Origin: Cryptomeria japonica
Lineage: Eukaryota > Streptophyta > Pinopsida > Cupressales > Cupressaceae
DNA: 64,000 nucleotides
Assembly: GCF_030272615.1 (NCBI RefSeq)
Contig: NC_081412.1
Span: 686,396,583-686,460,582 of the forward strand
Direction: 5' to 3'
Shown here: positions 48,392 through 58,828 of the stretch, in pieces
Layout: each line of letters begins with the position of its first letter
How positions within the stretch are numbered: the first letter of the stretch is position 1
Program-made: the position numbers and the translations under genes
Notes under the pieces: model-generated
Databases searched by the model: none
Told to the model about the DNA's origin: nothing
The model's input: only the letters and a program-made list of their open reading frames with translations

Positions 48392-50354
48392 TTAGTTTAC
48401 TTCATGAAGGGGCAAAACCCCTAAGTCACCTCTCAAATAGGTAAATGCAGTCTTTGGTAAGGGCTTAGTGAATATGTCTACTAGTTGCTCCTTACTGGAA
48501 ACATGTTGTAATACAACCTCTCTATTTTGAACCTTCTCTCTCAAGAAATAATACTTGAGCTCAATGTGCTTAGTTCTAGCATGTAATACCAGATTCTTGG
48601 AAATATTGATTGCACTAGTATTGTCACAAAATATACTCACCGGTTCAGATATAGGTACTTTGAAGCCATTCAGTACATGTTTCATCCAGATCGCCTGAGT
48701 GCAGTTCATGAATGCTACCACATATTCCACTTCAGCTATAGATTGAGAAATATAGCTCTGCTTTTTGCTTGTCCAGGAGACTAGTCTTCCACCAAGAAAG
48801 AATTCTCCACTGGTTGTGCTCTTCCGGTCGTCCACATTACCTGCCCAATCTGCATCAGTAAATACCTTGAGATTAAAATTACCATTGTATGGATACCATA
48901 ATCCATAGTCAACAGTCCCTTTTAGGTATCTAAGAATCCTATTTACCGCTACCAAGTGGGATTCTCTTGGACTCTTCTAAAAATGAGCTACTATGCCCAC
49001 TGCATGAGCAATATCTGGTCTATTGTGCACCACATAGTACAACTTACTGATCATTGATCGATACTCCTTCTCATTCACTAATGCTGAATCATCTTCCTTA
49101 TTCAGTTTATAGCTAGTCACCATCGGTGTACCAACCAGTTTTCTCTCCTCCATGCCAAAGGTCTTCAATACCTCTTTGACATACATGGACTGGGTAATAA
49201 AGATACCCTCTTTCATTTGGTGAATCTGTAAACCAATGAAGAACTTTATCTCTCTAATCAGAGACATCTCAAACTCTTTCTTCATTTCATTTGCAAAAGC
49301 ATGACTCATTTCATCATCTCCTCCAAAGATTATGTCATCTACAAATACTTCATAGATCAAAATCTGATCACCTTCAGATTTTAGGTATATGTTACTGTCC
49401 TCACTTGTTCTCTAAAATCCTTTTTTTGCAAGATGAGATTGTAACCGTTCATACCATTCTCTTGGTGCTTGTTTCAACCCATACAGGGCCTTGTGTAATC
49501 TACACACCATATTACTATCTTTTGATAAGGCAAACCCATCTGGTTGCTCAATATACACTTCCTCTTCTAGGATTCCATTCAAGAACGCAGACTTCACATC
49601 CATCTGGTATACCTTAAATCCCTTGAATGCTGCAAATGCAAGTAGCATTCAAACACATTCTAGTCTAGCCATAGGATCAAAGGTTTCTCCATAGTCTTCA
49701 TCCTCTTCCTGAGCATATCCTTTGCATACAAGTTTTGCCTTTTTTTCTTACAACTGTGCCTTCTTCATTTAGCTTATTATTGAAGACCCATTTGGTACCT
49801 ATGACATTCTTATGTTCTAGTCTGGGTATCAAGGACCATGTTGCATCCTTTTCTATCTGGTCTAGCTCCTCTTCCATTGTCTTAATCCAGTCTTCTTTTG
49901 TAAGTGCTTCTTTGGAAGTCTTGGGCTCCAATTCAGAAATCATGCAAGAGTTTTCTTTCACCTTTCTTCTTGTGAATATCCCTGCATCTTTATCTCTTAT
50001 GATCTGCTTTGGATCATGATGTAGTTTCACATATCTAGGAATGAATCTAGCTAGTTCTGCTTGCTTCTCCTCTTCTTAATCACTTACTTCTTCTTCTTCT
50101 TCACCTATTGCATCTTCTATCGGTATAGGAACAAGGAGATATTTACTTGTTTCTTTCTTAACCGGTTCCCAGAAGGCTATACCTGGTTCATCTTCCACTT
50201 TCTCGCTATAGGTTTCCTTAGGCTCCTCAGGGGATTCATCAGTCCCTGACATTGATACTCTCAATGATTTTCTATGTTCTATTATTGTAGCATTTGAGAG
50301 ATTTTCTCTTAGTGGAATATCCCATAAATATTCCTTCATCACATTTAGCATCAA
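48392..50354 (-). pseudogene. Copia RT and RNase H (element H)
   Basis: Pieces 50354-50076, 50030-49698, 49648-49412, 49360-48977 and 48955-48392 together match D's RT-RNase H. VYQMDVKSAFLNG keeps the first catalytic Asp that D lost. [12 protein letters not shown] is the YVDD-type motif. RNase H has [16 protein letters not shown] and ends at LGVLPLHEVN. Frameshifts near 49690 and 49400 and stops separate the pieces. Confidence 0.9.
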
Positions 50355-51330
50355 ACTTACTCAAATGCTCACCTCTCTCAATGTAACACTTACTACCAAA
50401 TACTTTAAAATAACTCACAGTGGAAGTCTTCCCAGTCCAATACTCATAAGGGGTTTTATTTTTACCTTTCTTGATGAGTACACGGTTCATAGTATAGACT
50501 GCAGTGTTCACCACTTCTCTCCAAAAAGTGTGAGCAACCTTTTCTTGGATCAACATTGTTATGGCCACTTCAACTATAGTCCTGTTATTCCTTTCTGCTA
50601 TGCCATTTTGTTGTGGTGTCCTAGGGACAGACAACTGCCTCTTGATACCGCTATCTTCACAGTACTTGTTGAATTCATCGAAAGTGATTTCACCTCCTTG
50701 ATTAGTTCTTAGGCATTTTATCTTTTGACCACTTTCCTTCTCTACTAATGCTCTAAAGGATTTGAACTTTCAAAACGCTTCAGACTTGTCTTTCAAGAAT
50801 GTGACCCACATCATTCTTGAGCAGTCATCAGTAAGAATCATGAAATACCTATCTCCTTGAATACTTCTAGTTTTCATAGGACCACACAAATCAGTATGCA
50901 CAAGATCAAGTAAGTTTTTTGCTGAAAAAGACTTACCTTTGAAAGTTGAGGAAGACATCTTCCCAAGTTGACATTCTCTGCATAAAGCATTCTCTGGTTT
51001 GTTCAGCAAAGGCAATCCTCTTACTGCCTTGATCTTACTAGCCTTTACAATATTATCAAAGTTCATATGACAAAGTCTCCTATGCCATATCCAACTGTTA
51101 TTTAACTTTGCCATTAGACACCGACTAATCTTGGCATTCAGCTGAAACAAGTTACCTCTAGTCTGCTTACCGGTGGCAATAAGTTCACCACTCTTTCCAA
51201 TTATACTGCAGACTCCACCTTTGAACTCCAGAATGAGTCCTTTATCATTTAGCTAAGCAACACTCAACAGGTTATGCTTAAGACCTTCTACCCAATAGAC
51301 GTCATCCGCACTACTCTTTCCATTCAGTGA
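50272..51330 (-). pseudogene. Copia integrase (element H)
   Basis: Zinc-binding part WIWHRRLCHMNFDN...LCRECQLGK (51090-50960) and core HTDLCGPM with Asp. The second Asp region at about 50700 lies in a break. The Glu is in NGIAERNNRTIVE (50600). The frame ends at a TAG (50272-50274) at the same codon where D has TAA (13339-13341). Confidence 0.88.
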
Positions 51331-52459
51331 GATGGATCCTTTTCCTTTATCAAGCATGGTGCATTGTTGCCAAATCTGACAACACCTCCATCATATTCTT
51401 CTAGAGATAGAAAATTTCTCCGATCACCAGTCATGTGGTGAGAACAAACACTATCAATAATCCTGTCATTAGAGTTGTCAATGTGAGAGAAAAGTGCTTT
51501 CTTGTTAGATAGTTCTTCCTTTACAACTACAAACACTATGTCCTCATTCTCTTCATCCTCAGATTCTTCATCAGTAACACCTTCATCAACTGTAACAAGA
51601 CAATTTCTTCTATTTCCTCCTTTATACTTTCTAAACCTCTTCGGTTTATCCTTATTGTCATTGTTAGGACAGTTAACAGCTATATGTCCTATCTTATTGT
51701 AGGAAAAACATTTTAAAGGAAGCTTACCTCTGTATTTTCCAGTGCCTTTTGGAAGTCTCTTGGCAAGAAGAGCTTCAAACTCCATCAGAATCTCTTCATC
51801 ATCCATATCTCTGCATTGCCTAGATTCATAACTGGTACTTACTTCTTTTCCTTTTTTGGTTGGTTTAGGAGATGCTTTAAAGATTGACTTAGTCTTTTGA
51901 ACATTGCCATCATAGCTATTCAACTCATATGCAGTCAACTTTGCAATAGCTCCTGAATAGCAACAACTCTGATTGCATAGACCAGTAACAATGATCTCAA
52001 AACTTTACTGACAATGGTGGCATCATCAATTGTTCCACCAATGCTCTTGATATCTCCAACCATAGTCTTGATCCTTATGCCATATTGCTTAATAGTCTCT
52101 CCTTTAACCATCCTCATGTCTTCAAATTTTCCTCTAAGGCTCTCTTCCTTAGATTGCTTGACATGCTCATCACCACCATAAATGGTTTCCAGAGTATCCC
52201 ATACACCCTTAGGATTGTCCTTATCTTGTACATCAATGAACTCAATATCGGACAGGTTGCTAATAAGGGCTTCCATGACTTGCCCATTTTCTTGAATCTC
52301 TCTTTTCTGATCATCGGTTAGAGTGCCATTGGGGATAACATAGACATTATCAACATAGCTCTAGTGTTGAGCACCCAAACTCTTGATATAAATCTTCATT
52401 CCATCCTTCCATATTTTGAAGTTATCTCTGTTGACCTTAGGACCTTCCCTCTTCATCAT
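51324..52459 (-). pseudogene. Copia Gag and protease start (element H)
   Basis: Gag starts at 52459 (MMKREGP, as in D). The UBN2-type region is 52420-51940. A deletion of about 45 bases near 51950, relative to D, removes the segment after the VVAIQEL motif and shifts the frame. The knuckle CFSYNKIGHIAVNC has lost its second Cys (Tyr). The protease motif has DSVCSHHM where D has DSGCSHHM, so the active-site Gly is lost. Confidence 0.88.
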
Positions 52460-52511
52460 TAAAGTAGGATCTTTTACCTCAAGTGGTTAAGCTTATATCA
52501 CCAAGGACCTG

Positions 52512-52530
52512 GAGTTGCTCTGATACCAAT
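52512..52530 (-). promoter_or_regulatory. PBS of H (initiator tRNA-Met type)
   Basis: ATTGGTATCAGAGCAACTCC on the minus strand follows the LTR end at 52531. The same motif recurs next to the outer LTR at about 53362-53377. Confidence 0.85.
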
Positions 52531-52672
52531 TGATGAATAACAATGAACAACAAATACCCTAATCAATACTGAGAAGGGGGGTGAATCAGTACATAAAAAA
52601 ACTTTTCAACAAGTTATCAAGTTAAAAAAATGCTAACCGGTTGTCTTCATCACTGAACTTAACCATGGTAAT
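52531..52672 (-). repeat. Truncated internal LTR copy of H
   Basis: About 142 bases matching the PBS-side end of the H LTR (compare 46721-46866). It breaks off at about 52672 and passes into gag DNA. Confidence 0.85.
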
Positions 52673-52689
52673 ACAACAAAAACTTCTGG

Positions 52690-53306
52690 TTGGTGCGACA
52701 GATGCTCTAACGGTCGACTCAGTCTTCTGAACACTGCCATCATAGCTATTCAACTCATATGTAGTCAACTTTGCAATGATAGTCTAAGGATACCTTGGTT
52801 TTGTCAATAGACCTTAGCTCCTAAATAGCAGCAACTCTGATTGCATATACCGGTAATAATGATCTCAAAACTTTACTGACAACTGTGGCATTTTCAATTA
52901 TTCCACCAGTTCTCTTGATCCTTATGCCATATTGCTGAATGGTTTCACCTTCAACCATCCTCATGTCTTCAAATTTTCCTCTAAGGCTCTCTTCCTTAGC
53001 TTACTTGACATGCTCATCGCCGCCATAAATAGTTTCTAGTGTGTCCCATACATCCCTAGGATTTTCCTTATCTTGTAGATCAATGAACTCAATATCAGAC
53101 AAACTGCTAATAAGGGTTTCCATGACTTTCCCATTTTATTGAATCTCTCTTTTCTGATCACCGGTTAGAGTACCCGTGGGGATTACATAGGCATTCTCAA
53201 TATAGCTCCAGTGTTTAGCACCCAAACTCTTGATATAGATCTTCATTCTATCCTTCCATATTTTGAAGTTATCTCTATTGAACTTAGGACCTTCCCTCTT
53301 CATCAT
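52690..53306 (-). pseudogene. Second, partial Copia gag copy inside H
   Basis: Starts MMKREGPK at 53306 and runs through the UBN2-type Gag region. It stops after the serine-rich region near 52700, where an unrelated 30-base junction meets the LTR fragment. It keeps the 45 bases that the main gag of H lacks, so it is not a recent copy of that gag but comes from another family member. Confidence 0.8.
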
Positions 53307-53377
53307 TAAGGTAGGATCTTTTACCTCAAGTGGTTAAGATTATATCACCGAGGACCTGGAGTCACTCTGATACCAAT

Positions 53378-54804
53378 TGATGAATAATGATGAACAACGA
53401 GTACCTTAACTGGTACTGAGAGCGGGGGGGTGAATTAGTACATACAAAAACTTTTCTGCAACTTACCAAGTTAAAACAATGCTAACTGGTTGTCTTCATT
53501 ATTGAACTTAACCATGGCAATACTAGTTAAACACAGTAAGACTACATACAACATAAACCAATAAAACTGAACACTTCAAATACATTCAATACTTGATAAC
53601 TACTTCACCCATAAACATATACATTTGGTATATCAGCAATACCATAACCATTAGCTCTACATGCATAATCACTCAAACAAAGAATACTTAATCATCACAT
53701 GAAAAATGCACAACTCATGACACAGATTTTTCATGTGGAAACCCAAATGGGAAAAACCACGATGGGGATGAATACCCACAAGCTTGTTTTGAACTCTTTT
53801 CAAGCTCACTCTATTAGGAGCCTAGTCCAGTTAAAGACTTTACAATAAAGTTCTACTAGGAACCGATCTTGTTAAAGATCACCTGGTTAAGGGTTGGCTA
53901 TATACCCTGTTAAAGGTTGCAACCTTGTTAAAGGTCACCTCACTAGAGGATTTAAAGAACTCAATGAACTTGAGTCACTTGGTTAGAGGATTTACAGTAA
54001 GCCTATTAAAGCTACCCGACAAAGGGATTTTCCTTCTGTTGAAATGGTTAGAAGACAATAGGTAAAACTCTGATCTGATAACAATACTATATGCTAAGGC
54101 AGACCCTTTTTAGTTCCTCTAGTCCGCAATCACACTCTGCAGTTTTCACTCACTAGTCTGGCAAGTATCTCATCACTCAGATACATACACAACTTTTGCC
54201 AACCACAACAATATCAAAACTCATCGACCTTATAGACAACAACTAGGTCGGTAACATAAACCCTAAACCCTAAGCATCTTAGGTTTACTATTACAAGCAG
54301 TCCAATCCTGACCGTCCAAACACATTACATAGAATGAAACAATCTCAAACAGATCACAAATCATTTTGCATCGTCCATTTTCTACCGCACATAGAAATTA
54401 GTAACCCATCACGCTTTCTTCTCATACCACTAAGAAGAATGGTCATTCCCGAGGTAGACATTTAATGCAGTCGATCTTCACATGCAAGATCCTCAAGGAA
54501 ATCTTTTCTCGTGCACAAAACTGACATGGCATCTCGATCTCATCCTTATTTCTTAGCTAACTCATCACAGAATATCATCAGTTGCATCACACAAGCTATA
54601 TTGCCAAACCGGAAACCCTAGAGCTGAGACTACCAACTGGTAGTCACACTTAGTGAAACCCTGACACCGGTTCACTACATCTCTTCATACTGGTTGACCT
54701 GTATCTCTTCCAAGCTTCATATTGGTGCATACCGGTGTACCTTCTTGAACACATATTGACAGCAATGACAACATACTTTGTCACCAATTCATCATATGCC
54801 AACA
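53378..54804 (-). repeat. 5' LTR of H
   Basis: 1,427 bp with CAATC on its right. TATAAGG at 54234-54228; telomere-type motif at about 54258-54272; hairpin region at about 53732-53764. Confidence 0.92.
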
Positions 54805-55980
54805 CAATCAAATGTGAGTGTATAAGGGGTAAGTCATTGTGTCCTATTGTAAAAGATTCTGATAACATGCATACCTGGTTGTTTGGATGATTAGATATAT
54901 CTTCATCATCAATGGGTGATTGGTTATCATTTTCCATGTCTATTTCTTGTAGGGTGCTATCATGATCATATAGGAATTCATAGTCATGAGAATCTGTCAA
55001 ACTTTCTATGTATATTTCACTTTCTGAGGTTGTATCACTTATCTCCTCTTGTTCTTGTAACTGAGGTTGTTGTAGATTTGTGGACCTTATTTGTGTCATG
55101 GATACCCTTCTCAAGCTTGGTATAAGTCATTGTAGTCTTTCCTCATCTAACTCATTTGGAGGAGCTTGAGTTGTTTCCCTTGGTAAAATTATTGACAACA
55201 ACCAAGGATTAGGCTCATTTGTTGGTGCTAAGCCTGTGTCTATTACCATATTTTCTTGTGTAGATGTTTCAGATACTGTATTGCTAGGTGATTATGTGTT
55301 AGGTTCTTGTAGAATTTGCCTCATATCTTCACCATCTTATTCAATACTAGGAGATGTTGATGATCTCTTGCTTCTCTGAGATGAAGAGGGAAATACTCAT
55401 GTTGATAACTAACTTTAAGGTATGTACTCTGATGGTAGTCTAGGTTTGTTTAGTATATATAGTGTATTTTGTGTTGCCTCTGTTATCTTTGGTATATGTT
55501 TTTATCCTAACCCTTGATTCTTTGGGTTTTCATTCGGTAAAACAGATTCTAATCTTCCTTCCTTTTGTAGTCACAAGCTTGTGGTACCATCGTACCCATG
55601 TTTTTGTAGCATCTTGAAACCATTGCCATACTGATCTAAAGGTAAACTGGGTATTGTCATGTCATCTTCTTCTCTATATATTTAGTGATTGAAATCTTCA
55701 TTTAGAGTTTCTTCTTGCAAGTCTTTCCATCTGATGAAAGAGCATGAATCTGAGCATGAAAAACTATATTTTATGGCTTCCCAAAAGACCTAGGAGAAAG
55801 AGATAATTGTATGCCATTTGAGGAACTTGAAATGGAATATTCCATACAACTGACATCCTTAATCTATAAAGAAGATGTTGTAGGTGTATTCTTCTATATT
55901 TCTATGATTGTCAATGACTCCATTTGTGTAGCAAGTGGTGCTTCTTGATTAATGGGTACCTGGTTATCTACACTTGCTTT
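54805..55980 (-). pseudogene. Linker after protease (element A)
   Basis: Low-complexity, acidic linker. Only 55114-54805 is open (ISDTTSESEIYIESLTDSHD); the rest is broken by stops. No domain recognised. Confidence 0.55.
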
Positions 55981-56550
55981 TAAGTGATTATAGTGTGTAA
56001 ATGGGTTTGGATCACCTTGTATGGTGATTTCAATGCCATTGTATGGAAACTTAACATATTGGTGGATTGTTGAAGGTACGAACTACATGGCATGAATTCA
56101 TGGGCAACCTAATAGCATGTTATACCCTAGTTCTCTGTCCAACATTTGAAAGGTAACCTATGTTGTGATAGGTCCTATTTACACTGGTAGTATGACTATA
56201 CTTTTTGAAGGGCGCTCTTCATCATCATACGCTTTGATGTTTATTCTCTTTGAAGGATCAATATGAAGCTCAGAATAACCCAATGCCTTGACCAACTTCT
56301 CCATTTATAAGTAATATTCTGATTTTTTTCTTATGTATGTAAGCTTTTAGATGTAGCAGATCATTATGTAGAAGTCTATTACTGGGAACATCTCATTTTG
56401 TGAAAGCAATACGGGTACCATCAACTAAAATACCCACCATGGATTGGAAAACATTTTCATCTATATCTCTGTCAACTACTGAATCTTGAGGTGCTTTATG
56501 CAGGATAGCTTTGTGATTTGGTGATATACGCAATAGCTCAAAGAGTGATA
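55981..56550 (-). pseudogene. Retropepsin (element A)
   Basis: Parts of the aspartic protease also seen in B. On the minus strand LVKALGYSELHIDPSKRINI and KAYDDEERPSK (about 56310-56215), then the late MLLGCP motif followed by IHAM (about 56120-56090). Several stops. The active-site loop (about 56340) is corrupted. Confidence 0.7.
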
Positions 56551-58410
56551 TCTAGGCTGGGATTTTATTCAGTTGTTCAACCACATTATAGGTCCCTACT
56601 GCTGGTGATGAGTTGGGTGGTACTCCTTGTAAGGTTATTTTTGATCTGCGGATAACTACTACATAGTCTCTGTCTCTTGGATTTAGTGTTATCATAGCCA
56701 CTGTATTATCAATTGTGAGGGACATGTCTATAACATATGTTGTGTTATCAAGGTTTATTTCATATCCCATCCTATAGTCATCATGTACAAGTCTGATATC
56801 AATGATTTGTGCTATAATTTTATCTTCAAACCATCCTGAATAAAATTGTTCTTCTTGCCCCCAGTCCATAAGGTAGAGATTCTTGTCTTCATCATATTTT
56901 CATGCTTCTGACATCATGCAAACTTGGTTATCATAGTTATCAGCCTCTTGACGTTGCTCATCATCATCAAGTTCTTCTTGTGAATCAATATTTACTACAT
57001 CTCCCGAGCTAATATCATGAATAGTATAGTCATATGAGACTTTTGTGTAGTTAGCAGTGTTGTATTGTGTTCCTGATGTTGATGCTTTCCCTTTATCATG
57101 TTTAACAAAAGGATCCTTAAAGATGGTGTGATTTGTGTTTGCTAAAGTTTTGTTGGTATCAATTGTGATGTCACCTTGATCTATTAGGTCCTGAATTAAG
57201 TTTTTCAATTTATAGCAACTTGTAGTTTTATGACCTTTTGTATGATGATAGTCACAGAAATTGTTATCGTTCCACCATGTAGGTTTGAAAGGACCTGGGT
57301 CATATACTCTAACCTCTGGCAAAGTGATCATATTTGTCTGTATTAACTTCTTTAATGTTGATTCAATAGCCTCCCCTAGAGGTGTGTAGTTCCTTTTCAG
57401 AGCATTTACCCTTGGGAATTTTGTATTTGTAGTTTTCTCAGTGTTTGCGTTTGTCGACACTGTGTTATTCTCTATATGTGGACTAAATTATTGACTTGGT
57501 CCTTGTAAAGATATAATCAGTTGAGCTTTGTTCATTGTACGGGCATCTACAAAACCATCATTGGTCACATTCTTGTTTCTTGACCAAAAATTGGATTTAT
57601 CATTGTTGTTATTATTCCCTTATTTTATGATACCTTGTTCTACTAGTCCTTTCTCACACTTCAAGGCTTTTTCAGTGATTTGTTTAAATGTGGTCAAACC
57701 TTGCATTTGTATCAGGTACTTAATTTTTGGGATTAAGTTTTCAAGAAACATGTCAACTTGCTCAGTTTCAGGAATAATAGTCTTGTACATTCTGTAGAGA
57801 GATATCCATCTTTGTAAGGACAAAAATTCTTCATTTTCATATTGTTTTGTGGCACATAGGTCCATCAATGTAATTGGGGTTTCAATGTTATGCGATAAGT
57901 TAGCAATGAAACGTTCAGCTAGTTCACCCCATGATGTGATCATTGGTGGGAGATGTGAAAACCACTCCAAGGCCGAACCTCTGAGACTTTTTGGGAACAA
58001 TCTCATTAGATAAGTGTCTTCATTTGCAACCTCTATACATGCAGTGAAAATTCTCTGACGTGATCTCTAGGATCACCTTTCCCTTGGTATCTATCAAATT
58101 TTGGTGTTTCCAAATGTGGTGGGAAAGGATGTATGTATATTGTATTATCAAAAGGATAAGGACGTTAGTCTTGCATTGTATAGCTCTTTTTGTCATTACT
58201 GGTTTGCATAGTTGTCATATGTTGTTGCAGATTTTGTATTTGTTGGGTCAAGATATCCATTTGAGTCAGTGGTACACTTTGCGTGTGTATATTTCCCACA
58301 AAAGGATTCATGGTAGTATAACTATGATTTTGTTGAAAGGTACCATAATTATAATTCTGCGTGTTATGGGTTCTGCTAGGTACTGTGAAATAAGAAAATT
58401 GTGAACCCAT
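56551..58410 (-). pseudogene. Gag (element A)
   Basis: From 58410 (MGSQFSYFTVPS) a Gln/Asn-rich start leads into the gypsy Gag domain at 58006-57620: RLFPKSLRGSALEWFSHLPP, SWGELAERFIANL, LCATKQYENEEFLSLQRW. The stretch 57460-56900 has the Tat zinc-like motif CDYHHTKGHKTTSCYKLKNL (about 57260-57195). 56869-56552 is an acidic continuation toward protease. Two main breaks. Confidence 0.85.
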
Positions 58411-58828
58411 GTTTGATTGTAGATAATCTAGCTGTCAATAGCATGACATAAAGTTCCTTTGCAATAGGTCCAAAATTCATATGCAAAATTCAATATTATC
58501 AATGTTAAATCGATAATGTGCAACCCCAAAATGAAAATTCATATGCAAAATTCATATGAAGTAGAGCACCGTAACCTTTTAGTTGTTAAATTTCACGAAA
58601 TATTGTCAAAGTTGGAATGTGCTGCCATAGTGAAGCTTGAATGTTGAATTGGGTGGGAGTGATAGAGCTCTTCTTTTCATAGGCAGGTAGTTTGATTTAG
58701 GATTGGGTAGAGGAGATCACACACAAGGAGTGATAAAGCTTAGCTGCTTGCGCGGGATTGCAGCTTTGGGTTAAAATGAATTGTGGTGTTTCTTTTTTTT
58801 GAAGTAATGCCCGTTGTCGTCGAAATTT
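58411..58828 (-). promoter_or_regulatory. Leader and probable PBS of A
   Basis: Non-coding leader. Next to the LTR the minus strand reads AAATTTCGACGACAACGGGC (about 58809-58828). Its position fits a primer binding site; I cannot name the tRNA. Confidence 0.45.

Larger units (their letters stand above)
46721..54804 (-). mobile_element. Copia element H with three LTR copies
   Basis: Minus-strand Copia element of the same group as D, bounded by CAATC repeats (46716-46720 and 54805-54809). The 3' LTR is 46721-48133 and pol-gag 48392-52459. An LTR end fragment lies at 52531-52672, then a second partial gag (52690-53306) and a complete 5' LTR at 53378-54804. Removing H restores A's frame. The order LTR-gag-LTR-gag-pol-LTR suggests recombination between two elements. 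Confidence 0.92.

Noticed and set aside
54650-55114. 154-codon minus-strand ORF crossing the A-H border
   Set aside because: It fuses A's linker with H's LTR. The C-terminal third is LTR, so it is not a real protein.
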